Source of the DNA: Alphaproteobacteria bacterium
GTDB lineage: Bacteria; Pseudomonadota; Alphaproteobacteria; Caulobacterales; Hyphomonadaceae
Assembly (NCBI GenBank): GCA_016125405.1
Contig: WGLW01000004.1
Location: 44,527-108,526, forward strand
Length of the DNA stretch: 64,000 nt
Direction: 5' to 3'
Position 1 is the stretch's first letter; each line of letters opens with the position of its first letter. The notes under the pieces are model-generated. The model was not told the DNA's origin, ran no database searches, and saw nothing but the letters and a program-made list of their open reading frames with translations. Positions 1-8,839 of the stretch are shown here, one piece after another. The translations under genes and the position numbers were made by a program.

Positions 1-402
1 GAGGCCGCTGCGAACCGGTCATCCCGGCTTTCGGGCGCGCCGCCAGAGCGGCAACGCAACGGGCAAACCGTGTCCTGAAATATTACACCTCCTGTCGTGA
101 GGAGCTTGGTGAACGAGTGCGCAGAAAAGTACTCGCGCTGAAGGAGAACGTTATTGTTTGCGACGTCGGATCGCGGTGTTGATAGTTACCAGACTGTAAA
201 CATGGCTCGGGCACGGTTGGAGCGTCAACAGACGCTTATTCCGGTGGGAAAAATGCAGCCTGCGCACAGCAGAAGACGACCGCGCCAAGTATGTGCGTCG
301 CTCTGCCGAAAGGTCTGGGAGGAAGGAACCTGAACTGGATCAAGTGGTCCAGGTATTGCGTATGGTTGGGCGGCCGAAGAGGTCGGACTGGGGTAGTGTA
401 TT
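1..402. other. Left-edge intergenic region, possible tail of an upstream gene
   Basis: No recognisable gene lies here. One plus-strand frame is open from base 3 to a TGA at 180-182, about 59 codons, and could be the 3' end of a gene that begins outside the window, but its translation matches nothing I know. The remaining bases up to 402 are the leader of the sugar transferase gene. I see no clear Shine-Dalgarno just before base 403 and no terminator. Confidence 0.3.
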
Positions 403-1089
403 ATGAAGATTGGCAGCGGCGTCGAGGCCGGCCGGATCGCGTCAATTGGCGCGGCCACCGATTTTTCCTTCCGGGTCAGAGAGAGCTCGCTCAAGCGCGC
501 CATGGACGTCGTGCTCGCGCTGACGGTCCTGATCTTTACTGCGCCGCTGATGGCTTTGCTGGCCCTGCTGGTAAAGCTGGGCGATCCGGGCGGCGCGATC
601 TTCGTTCAGGTGCGCTGCGGCCGTAACGGCGAAACCTTCAATTGCTACAAGTTCCGCACGATGCGCGTGGATGCGGCGGAGCGTCTGAAGCATCTCCTGG
701 AAACCGACCCGGCGGCTCGCGCTGAATGGGAAACCTATCAGAAGCTGCGCCACGATCCGCGCATCACATTCATCGGCCGGTTTCTGCGCAAGAGCAGCCT
801 CGATGAACTTCCGCAACTGTTCAACATCCTGCGCGGCGACATGTCGGTTGTCGGCCCGCGCCCCATCACCTCGGGCGAAATCTTCCGCTACGGCTCCAAT
901 TTCCGGTACTATTCCGCCGTTCGTCCCGGCGTGCTGGGCCTTTGGCAGGTCAATGGCCGCAACTCGCTGACCTACGACCAGCGCGTCGCCATGGACATTG
1001 AGTATGTTCGCGAGTGGACGATCTGGAGCGACGTGAAGATCCTCTTCAAGGCTGTTCCGGTCGTGCTCGGCGCTGGCGGCGCTTACTAA
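403..1089 (+). CDS. Short undecaprenyl-phosphate sugar-1-phosphate transferase (ExoY/PssZ type)
   Basis: This enzyme transfers a sugar-1-phosphate from a nucleotide sugar onto undecaprenyl phosphate at the inner membrane, the first step of an exopolysaccharide or holdfast repeat unit. The 228-residue protein has the bacterial sugar transferase layout: the KRAMD entry to a hydrophobic re-entrant helix (residues 31-60), KFRTM (83-87), the [15 protein letters not shown] block (134-148) and GPRP (151-154). Short forms like this lack the N-terminal multi-helix domain of WbaP or HfsE and resemble Caulobacter PssY/PssZ. The Hfs-like genes 27 kb away make a role in the same polymer plausible, but that is inference. 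The ATG at 403 has no clear Shine-Dalgarno. Confidence 0.9.
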   Translation: MKIGSGVEAGRIASIGAATDFSFRVRESSLKRAMDVVLALTVLIFTAPLMALLALLVKLGDPGGAIFVQVRCGRNGETFNCYKFRTMRVDAAERLKHLLETDPAARAEWETYQKLRHDPRITFIGRFLRKSSLDELPQLFNILRGDMSVVGPRPITSGEIFRYGSNFRYYSAVRPGVLGLWQVNGRNSLTYDQRVAMDIEYVREWTIWSDVKILFKAVPVVLGAGGAY

Positions 1090-1430
1090 GCGATCCCTTC
1101 GGGAACCATGTCACCCTCAAGACACGAGTCCGCTTCGCCTATTGCGCGAACGCGAATACCGTGATTTTGCCGTAATGGGCGAATAAAGCCTCGAAAATAC
1201 CCAAACCTGAGCACCGACAAGTCTCGGTCAGATTTCAATTTCATTTACGCCCGCCGGGCACGGAACCGGGTTCGACAAGGGGCGTTCTGTAACTGGTCTG
1301 GAATCTGGGTTGGTTGACCGATGCCGAAATCGCGTGGATTGGCGTGGCGTACCCCAAGCGTCCCCGGAGTTTGCTCTTTTTTAAGAGACCGACCTGACTT
1401 TGGGTCTTTAGGCTGCGTGGGGGCGATCCA
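1090..1430. other. Intergenic region, 341 bases
   Basis: No coding signal. It holds a GGAAC-N16-CGTT element (1262-1286), listed separately, and a short inverted repeat CTCTT-TTTT-AAGAG at 1374-1387 that lies before the next gene and is too weak to call a terminator. Confidence 0.5.
1262..1286 (+). promoter_or_regulatory. Candidate EcfG-type (general stress sigma) promoter
   Basis: GGAAC at 1262-1266 is followed after 16 bases by CGTT at 1283-1286. This matches the alphaproteobacterial EcfG consensus GGAAC-N16/17-CGTT. It would drive the small membrane protein gene starting at 1431, with a leader of about 140 bases. No EcfG, PhyR or NepR gene is in the window, and one match of this size can arise by chance. 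Confidence 0.35.
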
Positions 1431-1673
1431 ATGAGTTCTGTGACCGCCGATGACTTTGGAGGCCTTGTGCCGGAGCCGCGCATCATGGCGGGAGATGTCA
1501 GGGAGAAGCCGCCCCAGCGCGGCGAACCTCCGCTCGTGCAGCGCACGCTGGCCTATGGCCAGGAACCGGTGGTCCGGAAGTGGGCGGCCTGGAAGGTCTC
1601 GCTGTTCGTGATCGTGTTCTGCGGCGCGTTCTGGGCTGGAGCCATCTATCTGGCGACCCGTCTGCTAGGCTGA
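1431..1673 (+). CDS. Small single-helix membrane protein of unknown function
   Basis: An 80-residue protein with a polar N-terminal half (about residues 1-50) and one hydrophobic helix near the C-terminus (about 53-77, containing the run FVIVFCGAFWAGAIYLA). It would be a single-pass inner-membrane protein with its N-terminus probably in the cytoplasm. I do not recognise the family. It converges on cysteine synthase with a 13-base gap and may be under a stress-type promoter at 1262-1286. Codon use looks like its neighbours, so I believe it is a real gene. Confidence 0.6.
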   Translation: MSSVTADDFGGLVPEPRIMAGDVREKPPQRGEPPLVQRTLAYGQEPVVRKWAAWKVSLFVIVFCGAFWAGAIYLATRLLG

Positions 1674-1686
1674 GGCCTTCTGCAGA

Positions 1687-2688
1687 CTACGCGTCCAGCC
1701 AAGGGGGAGTGGGAAGGCCCTTCTCCGCCAGAAACGCCGGATTGTAGAGCTTCGACAGGTAACGGTTTCCGTAGTCGCAAAGCACCGTCACCACGGTTGA
1801 ACCTTTTCCAAGCGCGCGCGCGAGCTCCATTGCGCCGGCGACGTTGATCCCTGTGGATCCGCCCAGGCACATGCCCTCATCCTTCGCCAGGTCGAAAAGC
1901 ACCTTCAGCATCGTGTCGTCCGTGATCCGCCAGGCCTGATCGACCTCGACGTCCTTCAGGTTCGCGGTGATACGCGACTGGCCAATGCCCTCGGTGATCG
2001 AGGTACCCTCCGATTTGAGTTCGCCGGTCGTGTAATAGCTGTACAGCGACGCTCCGCCGGGGTCGGCGAGACCAATCGTGACGGCCTTGTTTCGTTCCTT
2101 AAGCGCCATCGAGACGCCGCCGAGCGTGCCGCCCGAGCCGACTGCGCAGATAAAGCCGTCGATCTTGCCGCCGGTCTGCTCCCAGATTTCGGGCCCTGTG
2201 GTTTCGTAGTGCGCCCGGCGGTTGGCGACATTATCGAACTGGTTGGCCCAGATGGCGCCGTTCGGCTCGCTCCGGTTGAGTTCTTCGGCGAGGCGCTGGG
2301 AATACTTCACATAGTGGTTGGGGTTGGCGTAGGGCACGGCGTCCACCTCCACCAGCTTCGCCCCAAGGCTGCGGATGGCGTCTTTCTTTTCCTGGCTCTG
2401 GGTTCGGGGCATCACGATCACGGTGCGATAGCCCAGCGCATTGCCGACAACAGCCAGGCCAATTCCAGTATTGCCCGCCGTCCCTTCAACGATCAGCCCT
2501 CCCGGCCGGAGGGCGCCAGATTTCTCGGCGTCGCGGATCATCCCGAGGGCCGCCCTGTCCTTGACCGACTGGCCCGGATTGAGGAATTCGGCCTTCCCGT
2601 AGATGTTCGCCCCCGTGAGTTCCGAGGCTTTTCGCAGGCGGATCAGCGGTGTGCGGCCGATCGCGTCGATGACGTTGTCCATGACCAT
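1687..2688 (-). CDS. cysK: Cysteine synthase A (O-acetylserine sulfhydrylase)
   Basis: A PLP enzyme making cysteine from O-acetylserine and sulfide in the cytoplasm. The 333-residue protein has the PGQSVKDRA motif with the Schiff-base lysine K43 and the substrate-loop equivalent EGTAGNTGIG (68-77; canonical CysK has a TSGNTG core), plus a glycine-rich phosphate loop GSGGTLGG. The length is slightly above the 310-320 usual for CysK and fits the longer alphaproteobacterial form. The start at 2688 is supported by GAGGG about 7 bases upstream; a second ATG two codons inside is possible. The gene stands alone, with no serine acetyltransferase nearby. Confidence 0.93.
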   Translation of the reverse strand: MVMDNVIDAIGRTPLIRLRKASELTGANIYGKAEFLNPGQSVKDRAALGMIRDAEKSGALRPGGLIVEGTAGNTGIGLAVVGNALGYRTVIVMPRTQSQEKKDAIRSLGAKLVEVDAVPYANPNHYVKYSQRLAEELNRSEPNGAIWANQFDNVANRRAHYETTGPEIWEQTGGKIDGFICAVGSGGTLGGVSMALKERNKAVTIGLADPGGASLYSYYTTGELKSEGTSITEGIGQSRITANLKDVEVDQAWRITDDTMLKVLFDLAKDEGMCLGGSTGINVAGAMELARALGKGSTVVTVLCDYGNRYLSKLYNPAFLAEKGLPTPPWLDA

Positions 2689-2821
2689 ATGAAACCCTCG
2701 GGAACGGCCGCGCCTATGACCTAGGGATATTGGTGCAAGACATCAATCACCCGGGCTCAATGATCCGTCTTACGGGCAAATGCGTATTGGCAAGCATCGA
2801 CGGGGTCGAGGAAAGGCCGCG

Positions 2822-3424
2822 ATGACCTTGAACGACAACGCGTACGCCTCCTTCTTGCTGGACTATGCCGCCGGGTCCCTGTCGCCGGCGGAGCAGCTTG
2901 TGGGCGACCTTCACCGCGCGCTTTCGGTCGAGGGCAGGGCAAATTCCCGGATGCTGGATGCGTTCGGCGGGGCTTTGCTCGAATCTGGCCGGCCGGAGGT
3001 CGTTGCAGGTCGCGAACCTTCCTTGCCGGACCCGTCACCACAATCGGTTCGGACGGACGGGCGCCTGGCGCCATTTCTTGATCGTGAGCGTCTGCTCGGA
3101 TTGCCCTGGCGCAAGGATATCTTCGGCATGAAAACGCTGCCGGCCGGGTTGCCGCTCTCCGGGCTGTTGAGGCTGGACCCGGGCGAGCGCGCACCGGGCC
3201 ACTGCCACGGGCGCCGCGATGTCACGGTTGTGCTAACGGGATCATTCGCTGACCAGTTTGGCGTATATGAACGCGGCGACCTTGCCTTTGCCGAACCCGG
3301 CATTCGCCACGAGCCGCGTGCTGTTGGGGGCGAATGCTGCGTCTGCCTTCTCGCGACTGAGCCGGGACGTCCCCTGAGCGGTTTCCTTGGACTGCTGATG
3401 AGTTTCCTGCCTCAACGGAGTTGA
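2822..3424 (+). CDS. ChrR-like cupin anti-sigma protein without its zinc-finger cysteines
   Basis: The 200-residue protein follows Rhodobacter ChrR, the anti-sigma factor of the singlet-oxygen sigma factor RpoE, almost position for position. In ChrR the anti-sigma domain binds zinc through His6, His31, Cys35 and Cys38. Here these are Asn6, His31, Ser35 and Gly38, so that site is lost. The C-terminal cupin keeps its ligand spacing: H127, H129, D133 (Glu in ChrR) and H163. No ECF sigma gene is adjacent, so it is an orphan. The start at ATG 2822 is preferred over the upstream in-frame ATG at 2780 because GAGGAAAGG precedes it. It may act as a metal-sensing cupin rather than a classical anti-sigma factor. 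Confidence 0.75.
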   Translation: MTLNDNAYASFLLDYAAGSLSPAEQLVGDLHRALSVEGRANSRMLDAFGGALLESGRPEVVAGREPSLPDPSPQSVRTDGRLAPFLDRERLLGLPWRKDIFGMKTLPAGLPLSGLLRLDPGERAPGHCHGRRDVTVVLTGSFADQFGVYERGDLAFAEPGIRHEPRAVGGECCVCLLATEPGRPLSGFLGLLMSFLPQRS

Positions 3425-3730
3425 GGACGGGCGAGATATGAGGACCGGCACCAACATCTCGGAGGCCGGTCGCTTTGCTCTGCTCTACAGAAGCAATCGA
3501 TTCGCTTTCGAGCGATTTTTCCGCCGAGCGATTTTTCACCCGAATTTGTAGTCGCGTTTCAGGGGTATCCCCCTGAAATGTGGGGGTAAGGCGTCAGTTT
3601 TGTATGATCCCCTACAGACAGTTCAGAACCTGAGGCGCCTGCTTGTGTCCGGGCGAATCGGGGAGCGGACAATGACAAGCATTCGGGCGGGATTGGGGCG
3701 CGCCAACAAAATCGAACCGGCAGGTGTTCA
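3425..3730. other. Intergenic region, 306 bases
   Basis: No coding signal. It holds the perfect hairpin at 3557-3578, listed separately, followed by a second G-run and a C-run (GGGGG near 3581-3586, CCCC near 3608-3611). Confidence 0.5.
3557..3578. promoter_or_regulatory. Perfect inverted repeat, possible operator or hairpin
   Basis: TTTCAGGGG (3557-3565) and CCCCTGAAA (3570-3578) are exact complements around a 4-base loop. The plus strand has no U-tract after the stem, so it is not a standard terminator for the ChrR-like gene. It lies about 150 bases before the receiver-like gene and could be an operator or leader hairpin. Confidence 0.45.
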
Positions 3731-4111
3731 GTGAACGCCCTGCAGGCGCTGGTGGTTACAAGCGACATCAGCCGGCGAGCATTTTTTCGGACCGCGCTTG
3801 AGGCCTGCGGAATCGATTGCCACGAGGCGCATGACGGGATCGACGCGCTGAAGCTTGCCTCCGACTACGGGATAGACCTCGTTGTTACAGCGCTGACGAT
3901 GCCGCGCCTGGACGGTCTTGAATTGCTCGAGCTGACGCGCCGCGGCGTTTTTGGCAACAATCCGCCGCCGATCATAATATGCATCAGCTCTCCCGCCGAG
4001 CACGATGTGGTTCAGCATCGCGGGATGCGCGACTGCAGCGGCGTTTTGTCTCCGTCGGCGACGCGAGAGCAAGTAATCGAAGTCGTTTTTGCAGCGCTCG
4101 ACGGTGAATAA
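3731..4111 (+). CDS. Stand-alone degenerate receiver-domain protein (pseudo-receiver)
   Basis: The 126-residue protein has the CheY fold pattern along its whole length, including a VVTALTMPRLDG strand-loop typical of receivers. The phospho-acceptor aspartate that should sit in this motif is Ala54. The conserved Lys before the Pro near the end is Ser107, and the N-terminal acidic pair is reduced to a single Asp12. It should therefore not be phosphorylated in the usual way, and more likely works as a constitutive protein-protein or ligand-binding module. There is no output domain. The start is GTG at 3731 with a weak Shine-Dalgarno. The next gene downstream is a Crp/Fnr regulator, 252 bases away. 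Confidence 0.75.
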   Translation: MNALQALVVTSDISRRAFFRTALEACGIDCHEAHDGIDALKLASDYGIDLVVTALTMPRLDGLELLELTRRGVFGNNPPPIIICISSPAEHDVVQHRGMRDCSGVLSPSATREQVIEVVFAALDGE

Positions 4112-4363
4112 CTGTGAGCGTCGCGGAAATACGGAGGCGCTGCGCAAGGGGAACAATCGATATGTATCCTGTCGAACAGACACTTCACTTGAGTTGTCGC
4201 CACAAGCGCCCCTTGGGAACTACGACAACGTAAAATGGATTGCGCACGGGCGGGCCGGTGGGATCGGCAGGGGGGACTCGGATCGTCGGATGTGCTGACA
4301 GGGCTGCGTGCGGAGCCTGCCAGCCAAGCGTGCGTCATCCTCGCGATCTAACGAGGACGTCAG

Positions 4364-5095
4364 ATGGCCGCCTTGAAGCAGGCCGACATCAGGAACTGGG
4401 TGCTTTCTGGGCTGTCTCCAGATGAGTTTGCGCTGGTCGCCAGCGTGCTGGAGGAAGCGCCGCTGCGCGTCGGCGCCATTCTAGAATCGGCCGGTGAGGC
4501 GGCGAAGAGTGTCTACTTCGTCGAGTCGGGCATAATTTCCCTTGTCTTGCCACTGGAGCAGGGCATGCGGATCGAGGTGGGGCATGTCGGACGCGAAGGC
4601 GTTGCCTGCGTGCACGCGGCGCTTGGCTCAAACATGCTGACCTGCGAGATCGTGGCGCAAGGCGCGGGCGCCGCCTACCGGGCAGACGTGCCGGCAATCC
4701 GGCAGCTGATTGCCGAGTGCCAGGGCTTGCGGGAGTCGTTGGCCGCTTTTGCGAATGCGCTGCATGTCCAGGTCGCGCAAACCGCCGCCTGCAATGGCAG
4801 TCATGAAGTGGTGCAGCGTTTGGCGCGCTGGCTGCTGATGGCGCATGACCGCATGGACGACGATACGCTGAGTCTGACTCACGAAGACATTTCCCAGGTG
4901 CTTGGCGTGACCCGGCCCGGCGTCACCATCGCGGCCGGCGCCCTGCAAAAATCGGGACTGATCAGCTATTCGCGCGGCAAGCTGACGGTGGTGGATCGCA
5001 CCGGCCTGGAGCATTCGGCGTGCGAGTGTTACGCGAACGTCGCCGACTATTATGAATCCGAACTTGCCTATCTCACGCGGCAATCCGGCGAGTGA
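4364..5095 (+). CDS. Crp/Fnr-family transcriptional regulator
   Basis: A 243-residue DNA-binding protein with an N-terminal cyclic-nucleotide-binding-like beta barrel (about residues 20-130), a dimerisation helix (130-160) and a C-terminal winged helix-turn-helix (about 165-225, with LTHEDISQVLGVTRPGVT as recognition helices). No N-terminal Fnr-type iron-sulfur cysteine cluster is visible. GAGGA six bases before ATG 4364 supports the start. It lies 92 bases upstream of the carboxylesterase on the same strand and may regulate it, but the effector and targets are unknown. Confidence 0.9.
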   Translation: MAALKQADIRNWVLSGLSPDEFALVASVLEEAPLRVGAILESAGEAAKSVYFVESGIISLVLPLEQGMRIEVGHVGREGVACVHAALGSNMLTCEIVAQGAGAAYRADVPAIRQLIAECQGLRESLAAFANALHVQVAQTAACNGSHEVVQRLARWLLMAHDRMDDDTLSLTHEDISQVLGVTRPGVTIAAGALQKSGLISYSRGKLTVVDRTGLEHSACECYANVADYYESELAYLTRQSGE

Positions 5096-5187
5096 TCGCA
5101 ACGCCGTGAAGTCCCTGCGCTTGACACACAACGTCTAGAGGCGCGCTCTCCTGCCTGCGGCGTATCAGATCGCAAAAGGAGAGGAAA

Positions 5188-6813
5188 ATGGCTTCGAAAA
5201 GTGCGCTCACGCTTGACCGTCGTACGCTTCTGACAGGAGCAGGATTGCTCGGCTCCGGACTTCTGGCTGGGCCTGCAGGCGCCGTTACCGAAGCCGAGCT
5301 CTTCCCCGTTGCTGAAACCAGATACGGCAAGATCAAGGGCGTCACCTGGTCGGGCGTGCATACCTTCAAGGGCGTGCCCTATGGCGCCTCTACCGGCGGA
5401 AAGAACCGCTGGATGCCCCCGAAGGCGCCGGCAAGCTGGCGCGGGGAAAAAGAATGCATCGAGTACGGCGTGATCTCGCCACAGGTCACGACGGATCGCC
5501 GGTCTGATTATTCGACGCTCATAATGTGGGACAGGAATGTCGGCGGCATGGGCGAGGACATGCTCTCCCTCAACGTCTGGACCAAGGGGCTGAAGGACGG
5601 CGGCAAGCGGCCAGTGCTCGTATCCTTCCATGGCGGAGGGTACACGACCGGATCAGGCAACGCCCCGGGGTTTGACGGTGATCCGCTCGTACGCTTCGCC
5701 GACGTCGTTGTGGTGACGGTGAACCACCGGCTGGGCGCGCTGGGCTATATCAACCTTGTCGATGCGGGCGCATCGAAAGCCTACGCCAATTCGGGTTCCG
5801 TGGGGCTGATGGATCTCGTCGCCTCGCTGCAATGGGTTCGCGACAACATCGAGAACTTTGGTGGCGACCCCAGCCGGGTCTTCATCTTTGGCCAGTCCGG
5901 TGGGGGCGCGAAGACGTCGTGCGTCTATTCCATGCCGTCGGCCAAGGGTCTTTTCCAGCGCGCAGCCATACAGTCGGGATCGGCGCTGCGGGGACAGACG
6001 CGCGAGAATTCCGCCAAAACGACGGCGGCGCTGATGAAGGAGCTTGGCGTCAGCAAGGCCGAGCAACTGGTTCAGGTGCCGTGGATGCGTCTCCTGGCTG
6101 CGCAGCAAAGCATTCGCGGCAGCTTCTCTCCTGTTGTATCCGAGGGGACGGCGTTTGCGCGCGACCCTTTCAATCCCGATGCACCGCCAGCCTCCAAGGA
6201 TGTTCCCCTGATCGTCTCCTACGCCAAGGACGACGCGGCGCTCGCCATGACGGACTTCGATGTCGATGCAGCGACCGTGAAGGCCGGTGTCGCCAAGATG
6301 TTCGGGGCGGAGAGGGCCGAGCGGATCTATTCCGCCTATCGCGCGGAATATCCCAATGTCTCTCCCTTCCTGATCGAAGCGCGGATTCGAACGGATCTTG
6401 GCTCCAAATCAGCGCACACCCAGCTGGCGCTCAAGCACGCGCAGGGCGGAGCGAAGGTCTGGCACTACATCTGGGAATGGGAAACCAAGGGCATGGACGG
6501 CAAGTTCGGCGCCGTTCACGGCTCGGACGTTGCGATGTCGTTCCACAATCCCCGTGGTTCCCTTGAAGGCGGCGCCGGTTCCGAGGCGCGCCGGATGGCG
6601 GATCTGTTCGCCTCCGCCTGGGTGTCGTTCGCGACGTCTGGCGATCCGAACGTCAACAACAAGGTGACGCCCGACTGGCCGGCCTGGGATCCGGAAAAAC
6701 AGACGACCATGCTGTTCGACATCAATTGCCGCGCAGTTCAACACCCGCACAGGTCCCTCTGGGAGATGTGGGATGAGGTTGAGCCGCCCAATGCCGGCGC
6801 CGGAGCCCGCTAG
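5188..6813 (+). CDS. Tat-exported type-B carboxylesterase
   Basis: An alpha/beta hydrolase of the carboxylesterase/para-nitrobenzyl esterase family that cleaves ester substrates. The 541-residue protein starts with a twin-arginine signal (DRRTLLTGAG at residues 10-19, then a hydrophobic stretch ending in AGA), so it should be exported folded to the periplasm. The oxyanion hole HGGG is at 148-151, the nucleophile elbow GQSGGG puts the catalytic serine at 237, and a late FGAVHGSD segment supplies the histidine. AAAGGAGAGG gives a strong ribosome binding site. It converges on the alkyl sulfatase gene with a 4-base overlap of the 3' ends. The natural substrate is not evident. Confidence 0.9.
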   Translation: MASKSALTLDRRTLLTGAGLLGSGLLAGPAGAVTEAELFPVAETRYGKIKGVTWSGVHTFKGVPYGASTGGKNRWMPPKAPASWRGEKECIEYGVISPQVTTDRRSDYSTLIMWDRNVGGMGEDMLSLNVWTKGLKDGGKRPVLVSFHGGGYTTGSGNAPGFDGDPLVRFADVVVVTVNHRLGALGYINLVDAGASKAYANSGSVGLMDLVASLQWVRDNIENFGGDPSRVFIFGQSGGGAKTSCVYSMPSAKGLFQRAAIQSGSALRGQTRENSAKTTAALMKELGVSKAEQLVQVPWMRLLAAQQSIRGSFSPVVSEGTAFARDPFNPDAPPASKDVPLIVSYAKDDAALAMTDFDVDAATVKAGVAKMFGAERAERIYSAYRAEYPNVSPFLIEARIRTDLGSKSAHTQLALKHAQGGAKVWHYIWEWETKGMDGKFGAVHGSDVAMSFHNPRGSLEGGAGSEARRMADLFASAWVSFATSGDPNVNNKVTPDWPAWDPEKQTTMLFDINCRAVQHPHRSLWEMWDEVEPPNAGAGAR

Positions 6814-8687
6814 GGCGCCACGATCTCGAACCAGAAGTCGAAACGCTCCAGCAGCGCCAGAAGCCGGCGGAGGCCGGATGCTTCGCCGCTGAGCGTTCCG
6901 GCGGCGGACGCATCTTCGATGGTGGTTTCGCCAAGAAGGATGCGGGCAAGCGACAGGCGATCCAGCGTGAGGTCGACGGAGCCGGCCGCATCGATGGCGC
7001 GATGGTGGAGCACGGCGTTGGATACTTCGACCTCAAAGGCCTGACTGGCGTCATCGATCAGGACCGAGAATTTGAAGTCATCGGTCGCCGCTTCGGAGTT
7101 GAGGCGGACGGACAGGGAATCGAACAACTGATCGGCAGGCAGGGCGCGTATCTGGCCCGCAGGGCCGGGACGCGGCTTGTCCGATGGCGGACGCGGATCG
7201 CGCAGTTCCTGTGCGCCCGTCAGGTAAAACGCGCGCCACGGGCCGGATTCAGCCTGATAGCCCAGTTGTTCCAGCGCGTCGGCCTGAAGCGCCCGCGCAG
7301 CGCTATTTTGCGGATCGGCGAAGACGAGGTGGTTCACCACTTCCGCCACCCAGCGATAGTCGCCCTGATCGAACGCCGCTCGCGCGTGCGCCAGCAACGC
7401 TTCCGGTCCGCCCGCCAGGGCGACATAGCGCATGCCCGCCTGTGAGGGCGGGTGAGGATGGAGATGGGCGGGGTTGCCGTCGAACCAGCCGAGATAGCGC
7501 TGGTAGACCGCCTTCGAATTGTGATTGAGCGTGCCGTAATAATCGCGCGTGAACCATTCAGCCGCGAGCGAAGGCGGAAGCTTCATCTTCTCCGCGATTT
7601 CGAGAGGCGTCAGTCCGTGGTTTGCGTGGCGCAGCGTCTGGTCGTGGACGAACTTGTAGAGATCGCGCTGCTTGGTCAGGTAATCGACGATGCGGTCTCC
7701 GCCCCAGCGCGGCCAATGGTGACTGGCAAAAACAACATCGCTGTCGTCTGCATACAGCCCGATCGCCTGATCGATATAGCGGCTCCAGGATTTTGCGTCG
7801 CGCACCTCGGCGCCGCGTGGCGTGAGGATGTTGTGCAGATGGCAGGTGCAGTTTTCCGCCATGCAGAGCGCGCGGAATTGCGGGAAATGAAAGTTCATTT
7901 CGGCGGGCGCTTCAGAGCCGGGCGTCATCTGGAAGATGATGTCCACGCCGTCGATTGAACGCGTTTCGCCGGTGCGCGTGATCGAGTCCGTCGGCGGCAC
8001 GAGGCTGACGGCGCCCATGGATGTCGTCTTGCCGAGACCGGCGTCCACATGGCCCTTCGGTCCGCGCGGAAGCAGGGCGCCGTACATGTAGGTCGCCCGC
8101 CGGCCCATCGCGTTGCCGGCCAGTACGTTTTCGCTCACCGCCTCTTTCAGAAAGCCTTCAGGAGCGATGATGCGGAGCCCGGCCGCAATGTCCTGATCGG
8201 AGAGAACCCCGCGAACGCCGCCATAGTGGTCGACATGCGAGTGTGTGTAGATCACCGCCGAAACCGGGCGTTCGCCGCGATGCTGGCGATAGAGGGCAAG
8301 CGCCGTTGCCGCCGGTTCTGCCGAGATCAACGGGTCGACGACAATGACCCCGGTCTTGCCCTCGATGAAGGTGATGTTGGAAAGATCGAAACCGCGCACC
8401 TGATAAAGTCCGGGCGTCACTTCGAACAAGCCGTGAATGCGATTTAGCTGGGCCTGGCGCCAGAGGCTCGGGTTCACCGTTTCCGGGCAGTCGCTCTCCT
8501 CGAAAGCGAAGGGCGCCATGGACCAGACGGTGCGCCCCCTTGCGTCGTCGACACGGGCGTCGGGGATGGTTGCGATGAACCCGCGCCGGGCGTCCTCGAA
8601 ATCCTGGCCGTCGTCCGGCGGAAGCCGGTTGCGCACGCGATCAGCATATTGAACGGTGTGGGGCGTCGCGTCCTTGGGTGTCGACAT
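6810..8687 (-). CDS. Alkyl/aryl sulfatase of the metallo-beta-lactamase fold (SdsA1/YjcS-like)
   Basis: Hydrolyses alkyl sulfate esters in the characterised members of this family, releasing sulfate and an alcohol. The 625-residue protein has the zinc motif THSHVDH (H149, H151, D153, H154), a middle dimerisation region and a C-terminal SCP2-like lipid-binding domain (about residues 500-625), which is the SdsA1 architecture. Unlike SdsA1 it has no obvious signal peptide, so it may be cytoplasmic. Both it and the convergent carboxylesterase are hydrolases of ester-type substrates, but nothing shows they are co-regulated. Confidence 0.87.
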   Translation of the reverse strand: MSTPKDATPHTVQYADRVRNRLPPDDGQDFEDARRGFIATIPDARVDDARGRTVWSMAPFAFEESDCPETVNPSLWRQAQLNRIHGLFEVTPGLYQVRGFDLSNITFIEGKTGVIVVDPLISAEPAATALALYRQHRGERPVSAVIYTHSHVDHYGGVRGVLSDQDIAAGLRIIAPEGFLKEAVSENVLAGNAMGRRATYMYGALLPRGPKGHVDAGLGKTTSMGAVSLVPPTDSITRTGETRSIDGVDIIFQMTPGSEAPAEMNFHFPQFRALCMAENCTCHLHNILTPRGAEVRDAKSWSRYIDQAIGLYADDSDVVFASHHWPRWGGDRIVDYLTKQRDLYKFVHDQTLRHANHGLTPLEIAEKMKLPPSLAAEWFTRDYYGTLNHNSKAVYQRYLGWFDGNPAHLHPHPPSQAGMRYVALAGGPEALLAHARAAFDQGDYRWVAEVVNHLVFADPQNSAARALQADALEQLGYQAESGPWRAFYLTGAQELRDPRPPSDKPRPGPAGQIRALPADQLFDSLSVRLNSEAATDDFKFSVLIDDASQAFEVEVSNAVLHHRAIDAAGSVDLTLDRLSLARILLGETTIEDASAAGTLSGEASGLRRLLALLERFDFWFEIVAP

Positions 8688-8839
8688 GTTCGGCCTATCT
8701 GACTGGAAGGCTGAAAAAGCCTATCTGCAATTCCGGTCATTGTGGACATCAGGGGCGCCCCACCTGCCGTCGCGCTGCCGGGATTTCGTTGAGCTTTCAC
8801 GCGAATTGTGAACCAAGCGGGTGCGAGTTAGGTTGTCGA

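Noticed and set aside
4193..4229. Inverted repeat GTTGTCG/CGACAAC and a GGAAC box (4216-4220) before the Crp/Fnr gene
   Set aside because: The 7-bp arms are 23 bases apart and GGAAC has no CGTT at the EcfG distance, so neither is a convincing site.
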